Assembly (NCBI GenBank): GCA_947490035.1 | Contig: CANLGS010000090.1 | Location: 1 to 9,422 of the forward strand | Length of the DNA: 9,422 nt | Origin: Gemmataceae bacterium | GTDB taxonomy: Bacteria > Planctomycetota > Planctomycetia > Gemmatales > Gemmataceae | Direction: 5' to 3' | Part shown: positions 1 to 7,903 of the stretch, piece after piece | Layout of the letters: each line of letters opens with the position of its first letter | How positions within the stretch are numbered: position 1 is the stretch's first letter | Position numbers and translations under genes: made by a program | The notes under the pieces: generated by a model | Databases searched by the model: none | What the model was told of the DNA's origin: nothing | What the model saw: only the letters and a program-made list of their open reading frames with translations

Positions 1-1394
1 ACTCCCTTAACGTCGGTGAGCCGGAAGTCGCGGCCGGCATATCGGTACGTGAACTTCTCGTGGTCGAAGCCGAGTAGGTGGAGCATCGTCGCGTGCAGGT
101 CGTGAACGTGAACCGGCTTCTCCACGGCCTTGAAGCCGAACTCGTCGGTCGCGCCCACCGCCTGCCCGCCCTTCACGCCACCGCCGGCCAGCCACACCGA
201 GAAGCCCCAGTGGTTGTGGTCGCGGCCGTTGATCTTCCCCGCGTTCGAGCCGGGCGTCGGCAACTCCACAACCGGCGTGCGGCCGAACTCGCCGCCCCAC
301 AGGATCAGCGTGCTGTCGAACAGCCCCAGGCGCTTCAGGTCCGCGATCAGCGCGGCGATGGCCTTATCGACCTGGCCCGCGAGCCGCTTGTGGTTGATTT
401 CCAGATCGTCGTGACTGTCCCACGGCTGCACCGGCCCGTGGCTCACCTGCACGAACCGCACGCCGCGTTCCACCAACCGGCGCGCGAGCAAGAGGCTTCG
501 CGCCTGCTCGCCGGGACCGTAAGCGTCGAGGATGTGCTTCGGTTCCTTCGTCACGTCGAACGCGTCGCTCGCTTCCGTCTGCATTCGCGACGCTAACTCG
601 AACGACTGAATCCGCGCCTCCAACTGCGGGTCGTTGGGCCGCGAATCCTGGTGCATGCCGTTGAGCTTCGCGAGCAGGTCGAGTTGCTTGCGCTGATCGA
701 CCTTCGAGGTCGATTTGTTCTTCACGAACTCGACGAGCTTCTCCACGTCGGTGTGTTTCGAGTCAACGTAAGTGCCCTGGAACACGCCCGGCAGGAACCC
801 GGACTGCCAGTTCTGATTCTCTTGCAGCGGGTAGCCGCCGGGGCACATCGCGACGAACCCCGGCAGGTTCTGGTTCTCCGTGCCCAGCCCGTAAGTGACC
901 CAGCTTCCCATGCTGGGGCGAATCTGCCGCGGTTCGCCGCAGTTCATCAGCAGGAACGACGGCTCATGGTTAGGCACGTCCGCGTGCATCGAGCGGATGA
1001 CGCAGATGTCGTCCGCGTGCTTCGCGGTGTTGGCGAACAACTCGCTGATCTCAAGTCCGCTCTTGCCGTACTTCTGGAACTTGAACGGCGACGGGAACGC
1101 GGCGCCCGTGCGGCGCTCGGTGCGCAGGTTCGCGGCCGGGAGCGGCTTGCCCGCGTACTTCGCCAGTTCCGGCTTCGGGTCGAACGTGTCGATCTGCGAC
1201 GGCCCGCCGTTGGCGAAGATGTGGATGACGCGCTTGGCCTTGCCCGCGAAGTGCGGCTTCTTGGGCGCGAGCGGGTTGAGCGCGTCGGCCGCTAACAGCC
1301 CGGAATCGCCCATGAGCTGCGTGAGGCCGAGCATGCCCATGCCGACGCCGCAACGGGTCAGCATCTCGCGGCGAGACATTGCGAAAGGAAGCAT
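1..1394 (-). CDS. DUF1501 family protein, Tat-type signal (3' end outside window)
   Basis: Exported protein of the DUF1501 family, which I place in the alkaline phosphatase/sulfatase-like fold group; its reaction is not established. The N-terminus MLPFAMSRREMLTRCG carries a twin-arginine motif (R8-R9) before a Gly/Leu/Met-rich hydrophobic stretch ending near AADA (35-38), so Tat export is likely. Family landmarks are GGPSQIDTFDPKP (63-75), GGEFGRTP (367-374) and GRDHNHWGF, where Asp/His residues could bind metal. About 464 codons are present and the frame is open at base 1; the family is usually about 470-490 residues, so only a short tail is missing. I chose the start at 1394 because GGAG lies 8 bases upstream (1403-1406); an in-frame ATG at 1379 has no such site. 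It follows the Uma2 gene by 20 bases and is probably the last known gene of the PSD1-Uma2-DUF1501 run. Family call sure; function unknown. Confidence 0.93.
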   Translation of the reverse strand, partial: MLPFAMSRREMLTRCGVGMGMLGLTQLMGDSGLLAADALNPLAPKKPHFAGKAKRVIHIFANGGPSQIDTFDPKPELAKYAGKPLPAANLRTERRTGAAFPSPFKFQKYGKSGLEISELFANTAKHADDICVIRSMHADVPNHEPSFLLMNCGEPRQIRPSMGSWVTYGLGTENQNLPGFVAMCPGGYPLQENQNWQSGFLPGVFQGTYVDSKHTDVEKLVEFVKNKSTSKVDQRKQLDLLAKLNGMHQDSRPNDPQLEARIQSFELASRMQTEASDAFDVTKEPKHILDAYGPGEQARSLLLARRLVERGVRFVQVSHGPVQPWDSHDDLEINHKRLAGQVDKAIAALIADLKRLGLFDSTLILWGGEFGRTPVVELPTPGSNAGKINGRDHNHWGFSVWLAGGGVKGGQAVGATDEFGFKAVEKPVHVHDLHATMLHLLGFDHEKFTYRYAGRDFRLTDVKG

Positions 1395-1414
1395 GAACCG
1401 ATCTCCAACAGCGG

Positions 1415-1978
1415 TCACGAAAAGAATTCGGACACCGGGCAGGTGAAGCCGGGTAGCACGCCTTCGCCAGTGATGGTCGCGTCATCCCAGAGGACGCGGC
1501 CATCGCCGGGCTTCGTGTAAACGGTGACCGTGCGCTCGTCGGGGTCGGCGATCCACACCATCCGCACGCCGCACGCGAAGTATTCGGCGATCTTCTTGGT
1601 CGCCTTCGCGGGCGTGTTGCTCGGCGACTTCACTTCTACGCACAAGTCGGCCGCAACACCAGCGTACACGTCCGGCGTCTGGTCGGCCGGCAGTCGCTCA
1701 AAGCTCCAGAACGCCACGTCTGGCCCGCGCACGGTGTCCGGGTCTTCCTCGGTGATAAGGCCGCTCTCGACCGTGACGCGGCCGAGGTTGTTCGCCCTCG
1801 CGAACATCTTCAGTGCCATCCCGACGTTGAGTTGCACGACGCCGTGTTTAAAGCTAGGCGCGGCCATGACGGTGACGACCTCCCCGCGAACGAGTTCCTG
1901 TTTCGAGCCGTCGATTGGGTCCGGCAGCTTGGCGTACTCTTCCGCCGTCAGCAGCTTCTTCGCAGTCACGACAGACAT
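1415..1978 (-). CDS. Uma2 family (DUF820) putative PD-(D/E)XK endonuclease
   Basis: A 187-residue protein of the Uma2/DUF820 family, restriction-endonuclease-like fold. Visible landmarks are the N-terminal TAEEYAKLPD segment (11-20), ELVRGEVV (28-35), the GPDVAFW strand with D87 (85-91), and VEVKSPSNT with E115 and K117, giving the expected D...ExK catalytic layout; nothing obvious is missing, so the nuclease fold looks intact. Length is typical of the family. Uma2 proteins occur in very many copies in planctomycetes and cyanobacteria; their substrate is mostly unknown and some are thought to be linked to mobile elements. The start is well supported: AAGGAGG ends 7 bases before the ATG and overlaps the stop codon of the upstream PSD1 gene. 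It lies between two genes that are normally adjacent partners, with 12- and 20-base gaps, so it is probably co-transcribed with them. Family confident, role unknown. Confidence 0.92.
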   Translation of the reverse strand: MSVVTAKKLLTAEEYAKLPDPIDGSKQELVRGEVVTVMAAPSFKHGVVQLNVGMALKMFARANNLGRVTVESGLITEEDPDTVRGPDVAFWSFERLPADQTPDVYAGVAADLCVEVKSPSNTPAKATKKIAEYFACGVRMVWIADPDERTVTVYTKPGDGRVLWDDATITGEGVLPGFTCPVSEFFS

Positions 1979-1985
1979 ATAAGCC

Positions 1986-1992
1986 CCTCCTT
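1986..1992 (-). promoter_or_regulatory. Strong Shine-Dalgarno of the Uma2 gene, overlapping the PSD1 stop
   Basis: On the minus strand the sequence reads TAAGGAGG, then 7 bases, then the Uma2 ATG at 1978. The TAA (1993-1991) is the PSD1 stop codon and its last two bases are the first two of AAGGAGG. This arrangement suits translational coupling: a ribosome terminating on the PSD1 gene sits on the Uma2 ribosome binding site. It also fixes the Uma2 start. Confidence 0.8.
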
Positions 1993-4705
1993 AATCGATG
2001 AACGCAAACTCGTTACTCAGCAACAGCACCTGCGCGAGTTGCGGCCAGCGCCCGAACGCGATCTTCGGGTCGTCGTCGGTCACGAACTCCGCCGCGAGCG
2101 CGGCCTCGTCCTTCGTCGGGTTGCGGCCCAGCGCCACGCGGTACAGCGCGGTCACCTTCGCCGGCACACCCATCGCGCCGGCGACCTCGCTCCGCGACGC
2201 CAGCGCCTTCGCCTGCTCTTGCACGAACGGGCTGTTGAGCAGGAACAGCGCCTGCTGCGGCACGGTGGTCTGGAACCGCTGCGGGCTGTGCGTGTCGAGA
2301 CTCGCCACGTCGAACACGCGGAACGTGCCCGGCAGGTTGGTGCGGTCGAGCAAGCCGTACACGGTGCGGCGCGTCGAGAACGGCGCCTTGAACAGATCGA
2401 CCGGCTTGCCGCCCTGGGTGGCGTCGAGCTTGCCCGATGCCGCGAGCAGCGAGTCGCGCAAGCCCTCGAAGTCGAGTCGGCGGCGGTTCTGGTGCGACAG
2501 CAACCGGTTCTCCGGGTCGGTCTTGTAGAGGTCAGCCGACACCGCGCTCGACTGCTGGTAGACCGCCGACAGCATGATGACCTTGTGCAGGCGCTTGATG
2601 CTCCACGGCTTCGCGTCACCCCCTCCCTTACGGTCGGGGTTCACCAGTTCCGACGCGAGGTAGTCGAGCAGTTCGGGGTGCGTCGGCGGGTCGGAGCGAA
2701 TGCCGAAGTCGGACGGCGTGCGCACCAGCCCGTGCCCGAAGTGGCCGAGCCACACGCGGTTCACCATCACGCGAGCCGTCAGCGGGTTGTCCGGGCTGGT
2801 GATGGCCTGCGCGAGTTCCAACCGCCCGCTGCCCTGCGCGAACGGCTTGCGGTTCGGCGTCACGATCTCCGGCGCCTGGCGCGGCACCTGCGGCCCGCGG
2901 TTGTTCGGGTTGCCGCGCACGAACACCGTCGGTTGCGTCGGCTGCGCGTTGTCCTTCAGCACGTGCGCGCGGGGCGGCGCGTGCGGGTTGGCGACCTTGA
3001 ACGCGTCGATCTTCTTGCGCAGCGCCGCGAGCGCGTCGCGGTCGGCGCGGTTCTGAATCTTGTCGGCGTCCGCGAGCGGGATGTCGACTGGGCCACCGGC
3101 GGCCCACACCGCGAAGAGTTCCGCCTGCTCCTTCGTGAGCGTGCCCGGCGGCGGGGTCGCGCCGATGGCGTTCGCGACCGCCTCCACCGCGGCCTTCAGG
3201 TTCTTGGGCTTCGCGTCCGTCAGTGCCTTCAGCACAAGAGAGTTCGTCTTCGGATCGAGAGCGGTGATAGCCTTCGCCTCGAAGTCCTTCTCTGGGATCG
3301 CAGCGAGCGCCAGCAGCGGCGAGTACACCGGCGACTTGGCCTTCCACTCAGCTTCAAGGAACGCACGCCAGCGGCCAAGCACGAGCGGCGTCAGGTCGCG
3401 CTGGCGGACCAGCGCCTGAAGCTCTTCACCGGTCTTGCCGCGCGTGTCCAGCACCGCGCGAAGGTATTCCGCGACGGCGAACGGGTCGCGCAGTTTCTTC
3501 AGCGCCGCGGCGTGGCGCCTCGCGGCTTCCGCGGTGAAGTCGGCTTCGCGTTTGTCGAGTTCGGCCTCGTAAGCGATTACCTCCGGCGTGCGCTTGATCT
3601 CGCCGATCAAGGGTAAGTCGGCCGGTTCGTTGGTGCTCGCGAACACGCCGTAGAGCGAGTAGTAGTCCTTCGTCGGGATGGGATCGTACTTGTGGTCGTG
3701 GCAGCGCGCGCAAGTCACGGTCAGGCCCATGAAGCCGCGCGTCACCACGTCGATGCGGTCGTCGATGATGTCGGCCTGGTTGTTCAGGAAGCGCCGGCCG
3801 AGCGTGAGGAAGCCCATCGCCGCGAGCGGCCGCTTGTCGTCGCCGAGGGGCAGCAGGTCGGCCGCGAGTTGCTCCGTCACGAACCGGTCGTAGGGCTTGT
3901 CCTCGTTGAAACTGCGGATGACGTAGTCGCGGTAGGTGTAGGAGAACGCGAAGGAGCGTTCTTGCGTGAGGACGTAGCCCTTCGAGTCGGCGTACCGGGC
4001 GACATCGAGCCAATACCGGCCCCAGCGCTCGCCGTACTGCGGCGAAGCGAGCAACTTGTCGAGCAGCTTTTCCCAGGCGTCCGGCGCGTCGTTCTTTGCG
4101 AACGCTTCCACGTCTTCGGCCGTCGGCGGCAACCCGATCAGGTCGAAGTACGCGCGGCGGATCAGCGTGCGCCGGTCGGCTCGCGGCGCGAGTGACAGCC
4201 CGTTGTCACTCAGCTTCGCGAGAACGAAGTTGTCGATCGGGGTCGCGCCCTTCTTCGGCGGCACGACGGGTTCTTTGACCGGTTGAAAGGCCCAGTGCTT
4301 CTTCGGGTCGGCGGCCGGGCCTGTGGCGCCGTCGTCGGGCACCGCGGCGCCGGCCTTCACCCACTCCACGAGCACCGCGACCGCATCGGCTTTCAGAGGC
4401 GTCTTGGGCGGCATCGGCAGTTCGTGCTCGCGCCGCACCGACTTGACGAGCCGGCTCTTCGCGGGGTCGCCGGGCACAATCACCTTGCCATCATCCGCGC
4501 CTTTGGTGATGCCCGCCGCGGTGTCGAGGCGCAGCCCGGCCTCTTGCTTCTTCGCGCCGTGGCACGAGTAGCAGTGGTCGGCCAGCACCGGGCGCACCTT
4601 CGTCTCGAAGTATTCGAGCTGCGCGGCCGTCGGCTTCGCGGCGGGATCGGCGGCGCGAACCGTGCCGGCACACGACACGGCGCAGAGCGCGAGCAACAAC
4701 CGCAT
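1991..4705 (-). CDS. PSCyt1-DUF1549-DUF1553 (PSD1) exported cytochrome-like protein
   Basis: A 904-residue planctomycete surface/periplasmic protein with the classic three-part layout. Residues 1-18 form a signal peptide ending VRA before ADPAA. PSCyt1 (about 30-120) has VRPVLADHC with the haem-binding CYSCH at 45-49, and a following PMPPKTPL segment that may supply a distal ligand. DUF1549 (about 155-360) has IDNFVLAKL, YGERWGRYWLDVARYADSKGY and a second haem-type motif CARCH at 332-336 followed by DHKYDPIP. A charged, Ala/Lys-rich, helical middle region follows. DUF1553 (about 595-890) has RGNPNNRG (from 597), MVNRVW around N649, RLDFEGLRDSLL and FQTTVPQQALFLLNSPF. The role is inferred only: a c-type cytochrome-like protein acting with DUF1501 partners. 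The start at 4705 has a weak GAGG upstream. First gene of the minus-strand run, divergent from the DUF1559 gene. Length is within the family range. Confidence 0.96.
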   Translation of the reverse strand: MRLLLALCAVSCAGTVRAADPAAKPTAAQLEYFETKVRPVLADHCYSCHGAKKQEAGLRLDTAAGITKGADDGKVIVPGDPAKSRLVKSVRREHELPMPPKTPLKADAVAVLVEWVKAGAAVPDDGATGPAADPKKHWAFQPVKEPVVPPKKGATPIDNFVLAKLSDNGLSLAPRADRRTLIRRAYFDLIGLPPTAEDVEAFAKNDAPDAWEKLLDKLLASPQYGERWGRYWLDVARYADSKGYVLTQERSFAFSYTYRDYVIRSFNEDKPYDRFVTEQLAADLLPLGDDKRPLAAMGFLTLGRRFLNNQADIIDDRIDVVTRGFMGLTVTCARCHDHKYDPIPTKDYYSLYGVFASTNEPADLPLIGEIKRTPEVIAYEAELDKREADFTAEAARRHAAALKKLRDPFAVAEYLRAVLDTRGKTGEELQALVRQRDLTPLVLGRWRAFLEAEWKAKSPVYSPLLALAAIPEKDFEAKAITALDPKTNSLVLKALTDAKPKNLKAAVEAVANAIGATPPPGTLTKEQAELFAVWAAGGPVDIPLADADKIQNRADRDALAALRKKIDAFKVANPHAPPRAHVLKDNAQPTQPTVFVRGNPNNRGPQVPRQAPEIVTPNRKPFAQGSGRLELAQAITSPDNPLTARVMVNRVWLGHFGHGLVRTPSDFGIRSDPPTHPELLDYLASELVNPDRKGGGDAKPWSIKRLHKVIMLSAVYQQSSAVSADLYKTDPENRLLSHQNRRRLDFEGLRDSLLAASGKLDATQGGKPVDLFKAPFSTRRTVYGLLDRTNLPGTFRVFDVASLDTHSPQRFQTTVPQQALFLLNSPFVQEQAKALASRSEVAGAMGVPAKVTALYRVALGRNPTKDEAALAAEFVTDDDPKIAFGRWPQLAQVLLLSNEFAFID

Positions 4706-4947
4706 GCGTGTGGCCCTCGGTCTTCGGCGGGGAGGAAGTGGCGGGTAGATAGTCAGTTTACGCCACCCGGCCGTTCAGGTCGAACCCGAATCGGCTCGCG
4801 CGCCGCTGTTGAATCCGAAATCTTCACGAACAACCGTCGGGTTAATACTTGACCGTCGCGGTCAGGTGGTGTGCAGGGAGTGAACATTTTCTCGGTTGGT
4901 TTCTCTCCCTATCTCGGGTTCTTCGTCCCTGTCTATCGGGGTGTCCC
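4706..4947. other. Divergent intergenic region between PSD1 and DUF1559 genes
   Basis: These 242 bases separate two divergently transcribed genes and must hold promoters for both, unless transcripts start further away. The region is more AT-rich than its flanks around 4740-4760 and 4800-4895. On the minus strand TAAACT (about 4753-4758) resembles a -10 element, but no convincing -35 is present. On the plus strand TTAATACT (4842-4849) is a weak -10-like sequence. An open frame can be extended back from the DUF1559 gene to a TTG at 4849, but those 33 codons lack family features. I see no small gene here. Confidence 0.5.
4848..4866. promoter_or_regulatory. Short inverted repeat, possible operator
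   Basis: TGACCG (4850-4855) and CGGTCA (4859-4864) form a perfect 6-base dyad around a 3-base centre, extendable by one G-T and one C-G pair to 4848-4866. It lies about 80 bases upstream of the DUF1559 start, in the divergent promoter region, directly after the weak -10-like TTAATACT. That placement would suit a repressor or activator site, but a 6-base dyad arises easily by chance in GC-rich DNA. Confidence 0.25.
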
Positions 4948-6312
4948 ATGTCTTGCCAGTGTCGGAACCGTCGGGCGTTCACGCTGATCGAGTTGCTGGT
5001 GGTGATCGCGATTATTGCGATCCTGATCGGGCTGTTGCTGCCCGCCGTGCAGAAGGTGCGCGAGGCCGCGGCACGCATGAAGTGCCAGAGCAACATGAAG
5101 CAGGTCGTTCTCGCGATGCACAACTACCACGACGTGCACGGCGCGTTCCCGACGTACAACGGGATCGGCCCGACGCGCGGGGCGACGACCCAGTCGGCGA
5201 ACACGAGAGCGGTGTACGGGAGCTGGGTCGTCCACCTCCTGCCGTACCTCGAACAGGCGCCGCTGTACGACGCCATCGCGGCGGACGTGGCTCAGTACAC
5301 GAACACGGGGAACCAGGTGACGGCCCCCGGCGGGGCGATCATCACGCCGGCCGTGCCGGGCGTGCCGGTCGTCCTCGACTACACCGGCTGCACCTTCATC
5401 CCCTTCATCCCGGCGACGTACAACCTGTACACCGGGTCGCTCCAGTGGGTGAGCCAGACGAACGCGAACGGGTATGTCGTCGCCGTCCAGCGGTACGTCC
5501 CGCCGCGCAACCCGGACCCGGGTACCAACACCGGCGGCTTCTGGTCGCCGGCGCCGCGCGTGGTGACGCCCGGCGTCGCCGCGATCCCCGCCGTCTACGG
5601 CCCCCCGGGCGCGCCGACCAACGGGTACGTCGCGGTGTTCCGGCCGGACCTCCGCAAGACCATCGTCCCGAGCCTGATCTGCCCGTCGGACCCGAGCGTC
5701 GGGAGCGAAGCGCCCGCCGGTGCGGGGCTGGTTCACGCCAACGCGCCCACCTCGGGAACGAGCGGGCCGTGGTCGGCCACCAACTACCTGGCGAACTGGA
5801 ACGTCCTGACCAACGGGAACGCCGCGCTCGGCTACCAGGCGCCGCCGCAGTCGATGGCCGCGGTCACCGACGGTCTGTCGAACACCATCATCCTGGCCGA
5901 AGGGTACGAGTGGTGCGAGGGCCGCGGGCGCACCGCGTTCATGGCGTGGCACATCGGCGCCGGGTACGGCGGCGGCGTTCACAACTTCGGCCTCACCTAC
6001 GGCCTGAGCAACAACCAGATCACCGTCGGCGACGGCACCCCGCAGTCGGTGACCGCCGCGAACGGCCTGCCGAACCCCAACGGCAGCCCCGACATCCAGT
6101 TCATGTTCCAGATCCGCCCGCTCGCGAAACCGGTCGGCTCCTGCCCGGCCGGGCAGGATTGTTGCAACAGCCTGACCGTCCAGACGGGCCACTCGTCGAT
6201 GAACGTGGCGATGGCCGACGGCAGCGTCCGCGGCCTGAGCGCGGGCATGGACCCGACGAAATGGCGCCTCGCGCTCCTGCCCAACGACGGCCAGCCGAAC
6301 AGCCTCGATTGA
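4948..6312 (+). CDS. DUF1559 domain protein with type IV prepilin-like N-terminus
   Basis: A 454-residue protein of the DUF1559 (SBP_bac_10-like) family, enormously expanded in planctomycetes. The short basic leader [10 protein letters not shown] precedes [18 protein letters not shown] (11-28), the class III signal cleaved by prepilin peptidase; Glu15 is the conserved +5 residue, and the residue before the cut is Ala10 instead of the usual Gly. It continues [34 protein letters not shown], the ICPSDPS hallmark (C245) and the C-terminal ADGSVRG (D424-G425). The product probably sits in the membrane by its N-terminal helix, as a pseudopilin-like or cell-surface subunit; the actual role is unknown. 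It is longer than the roughly 300-350 residues common in the family because of a Pro/Gly/Thr-rich middle section (about 140-240). The start at 4948 is set by the prepilin leader; the frame extends to a TTG at 4849 without family support. Monocistronic by context. Confidence 0.95.
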   Translation: MSCQCRNRRAFTLIELLVVIAIIAILIGLLLPAVQKVREAAARMKCQSNMKQVVLAMHNYHDVHGAFPTYNGIGPTRGATTQSANTRAVYGSWVVHLLPYLEQAPLYDAIAADVAQYTNTGNQVTAPGGAIITPAVPGVPVVLDYTGCTFIPFIPATYNLYTGSLQWVSQTNANGYVVAVQRYVPPRNPDPGTNTGGFWSPAPRVVTPGVAAIPAVYGPPGAPTNGYVAVFRPDLRKTIVPSLICPSDPSVGSEAPAGAGLVHANAPTSGTSGPWSATNYLANWNVLTNGNAALGYQAPPQSMAAVTDGLSNTIILAEGYEWCEGRGRTAFMAWHIGAGYGGGVHNFGLTYGLSNNQITVGDGTPQSVTAANGLPNPNGSPDIQFMFQIRPLAKPVGSCPAGQDCCNSLTVQTGHSSMNVAMADGSVRGLSAGMDPTKWRLALLPNDGQPNSLD

Positions 6313-6322
6313 GTCCGGTTCA

Positions 6323-6346
6323 CGGCGGAGTGCGCCGGGTCGTTTT
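6323..6346 (+). terminator. Weak intrinsic-terminator-like hairpin after DUF1559
   Basis: CGGCG (6323-6327) pairs with CGCCG (6333-6337) around the 5-base loop GAGTG, and is followed within five bases by TTTT (6343-6346). The position, 10 bases past the DUF1559 stop, is right for a Rho-independent terminator, but the stem is short and the T-run is only four long and not immediately adjacent. The larger inverted repeat that starts at 6347 may add to termination. Confidence 0.35.
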
Positions 6347-6457
6347 AACGAGCCGGAAGCGTAAGCGACGGACACCCTCGCAGCCGGCGCCGCGCATCAC
6401 CTGCGTGGCAGTCTTGCTGCGCGGGCTGATGTCCGTCGCTCACGCTTCCGGCTCGTT
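6347..6457. repeat. 111-base inverted-repeat element (REP/MITE-like)
   Basis: The left arm (6347-6374, beginning AACGAGCCGGAAGCGT) and the right arm (6430-6457) are reverse complements over 28 bases with a single mismatch (A6363 against C6441). They flank a 55-base GC-rich centre. Symmetry breaks at the outer ends, and I see no clear target-site duplication and no transposase. The length, terminal inverted repeats and intergenic position fit a non-autonomous palindromic element of REP or MITE type. I recall sequences like this arm being scattered through Gemmata-type genomes, often mistranslated as TSRKRKRRT or SVAHASGS peptides; I cannot confirm the copy number here. Either strand of RNA through it would fold into a long hairpin, so it may also separate transcription of the DUF1559 gene from the DUF1501 operon. 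Confidence 0.85.
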
Positions 6458-6529
6458 TCTCGTTGCTCGCACGCCGCGAATCGGCTACCTAAACATTACG
6501 CTCACCTACTCCCCGCGATGGAGCAGACC

Positions 6530-7897
6530 ATGATCCGGTTGGACACCGACCGACCCGCGACGTTCTGCGACGGCCTCACCCGCCGCGACTTCCTCCACGC
6601 CGGCGCGATCGCGCCACTTGGCCTCACGCTGACGGAACTTCAGAAGGCGAAAGCCGCGAGCGGCAAGGACGACGACGTGAACTGCATCATGCTGTTCCTC
6701 GTCGGCGGGCCGAGCCAGCTCGACACGTGGGACATGAAGCCGAAGGCGCCGGCGGAAGTCCGGGGACCGTTCTCGCCCGTCAAGACGAACACCGTGGGAA
6801 CGCACATCAGCGAAATCTTCCCGCGGATGGCGAAGCACGCGGACAAGTTCTCGATCGTGCGGAGCGTGTACCACACCGCGACCGCGGTCCACGACACCGG
6901 CCACCAGATGATGCAGACCGGCCGGCTGTTCAGCGGCGGCGTGGAGCACCCGCACGTCGGCTGCGCGCTCGGCTACCTCAAGGGTGGGCGCGGCGAACTC
7001 CCGGCGCACGTGCTACTGCCGAAGCCGATCGGCCGCACCGGGGGCAACCTGCCGCACGGCCACACGGCCGGCTACCTCGGCAAGCCGCACGACCCGTTCA
7101 TCCTCAACGCCGACCCGAACGCGCCGGGCTTCAAGGTGCCTGACCTGCTGCCGCCGGAGTACATCACGGCGCTGCGCGCCGAGCGCCGGCAGAAGCTGCG
7201 CGACGCGGTAGATGGCGCGACGGAAGCCTTCGAGCAAAACGCCGCGTCCAAGCAACTCGACGACAACTTCAAGCTCGCGTACAAGCTGATGTCGAGCGAG
7301 AAGGCGCGCGCCGCGTTCGCGCTGGAGAAGGAACCCGAGAAGACGAAGGACCGCTACGGGCGCACGCGATTCGGTCAGTCGTGCTTAATGGCGCGCCGCT
7401 TGATCGAAGCCGGCGTGCGGTTCGTCACGGTGAACATGTTCGAGACGGTGTTCGACGAGGTGACGTGGGACATCCACGGGTCGAAGCCGTTCACCGACAT
7501 CGTGCAGATGTCGAAGGAAGTCGCCCCGAACTTCGACACCGCGTACTCGGCACTGCTCGAAGACCTGAGCGAGCGCGGGCTGCTGTCGAACACGATGGTG
7601 GTGGCGCTGGGCGAGTTCGGGCGCACGCCGAAGGTGAACCCGGCCGGCGGTCGCGACCACCACCCCGGCGCGTGGAGCATCGTGATCGGCGGCGGCCCGA
7701 TCAAGGGCGGGCGCGTGGTGGGCGAGACGGACGAGTTGGGCTACGCCCCGAAGACGCGCCCGGTGACGCCGGGCGAGGTGGCCGCGACGCTGTACAAGGG
7801 TCTGGGCCTGGACCCGCACAAGGAACTGCCCGGCCCGCAGAACCGCCCGCTGCCGCTGGTCGATTACGCGGTGAAGCCGATCGGCGAGCTGTTCTGA
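6530..7897 (+). CDS. DUF1501 family protein, Tat-type signal (second copy)
   Basis: A complete 455-residue DUF1501 protein, from a different subgroup than the one at the left edge. The N-terminus MIRLDTDRPATFCDGLTRRDFLHAGAIAP shows a twin-arginine TRRDFL motif before a hydrophobic stretch, indicating Tat export. Landmarks are GGPSQLDTWDMKP (59-71), GEFGRTP (361-367) and GRDHHPGAW (374-382), the last a likely metal-binding segment of the alkaline phosphatase-like fold. The catalytic role is not established for the family. Start choice: ATG at 6530 has GGAG 6 bases upstream (6520-6523), whereas the in-frame ATG at 6518 has no site and its own bases form part of that GGAG; 6518 would add four residues. 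It is preceded by the inverted-repeat element and followed after 6 bases by the unknown membrane-protein gene, so it probably heads a four-gene operon ending in the PSD1-type gene. Confidence 0.95.
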   Translation: MIRLDTDRPATFCDGLTRRDFLHAGAIAPLGLTLTELQKAKAASGKDDDVNCIMLFLVGGPSQLDTWDMKPKAPAEVRGPFSPVKTNTVGTHISEIFPRMAKHADKFSIVRSVYHTATAVHDTGHQMMQTGRLFSGGVEHPHVGCALGYLKGGRGELPAHVLLPKPIGRTGGNLPHGHTAGYLGKPHDPFILNADPNAPGFKVPDLLPPEYITALRAERRQKLRDAVDGATEAFEQNAASKQLDDNFKLAYKLMSSEKARAAFALEKEPEKTKDRYGRTRFGQSCLMARRLIEAGVRFVTVNMFETVFDEVTWDIHGSKPFTDIVQMSKEVAPNFDTAYSALLEDLSERGLLSNTMVVALGEFGRTPKVNPAGGRDHHPGAWSIVIGGGPIKGGRVVGETDELGYAPKTRPVTPGEVAATLYKGLGLDPHKELPGPQNRPLPLVDYAVKPIGELF

Positions 7898-7903
7898 GCG
7901 GGG

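Noticed and set aside
1832..3616. Long plus-strand open frame (594 codons) opposite the PSD1 gene
   Set aside because: Arg/Val/Leu/His-rich antisense shadow of a clearly recognisable coding strand; produced by high GC at third positions, with no domain or motif.
4671..4672. Lipoprotein signal in the PSD1 protein (AVSC around Cys12)
   Set aside because: The residue at -3 is not Leu-like and the hydrophobic segment before Cys12 is short; the VRA-A type I cleavage site after residue 18 fits better.
4849..4947. TTG-started N-terminal extension of the DUF1559 protein
   Set aside because: The prepilin leader must be short and close to the FTLIE motif; a 33-residue extension would bury it, and there is no ribosome binding site at 4849.
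4933..6375. Minus-strand open frame (480 codons) opposite the DUF1559 gene
   Set aside because: Composition is Arg/Val/Gly/Asp-biased with no family features, and its start lies inside the inverted-repeat element; the plus strand carries an unmistakable DUF1559 protein.
4896..6533. Plus-strand open frame (545 codons) overlapping DUF1559 in another frame
   Set aside because: Frame-shifted shadow that runs on through the repeat element, giving TSRKRKRRT and SVAHASGS peptides; not a protein.
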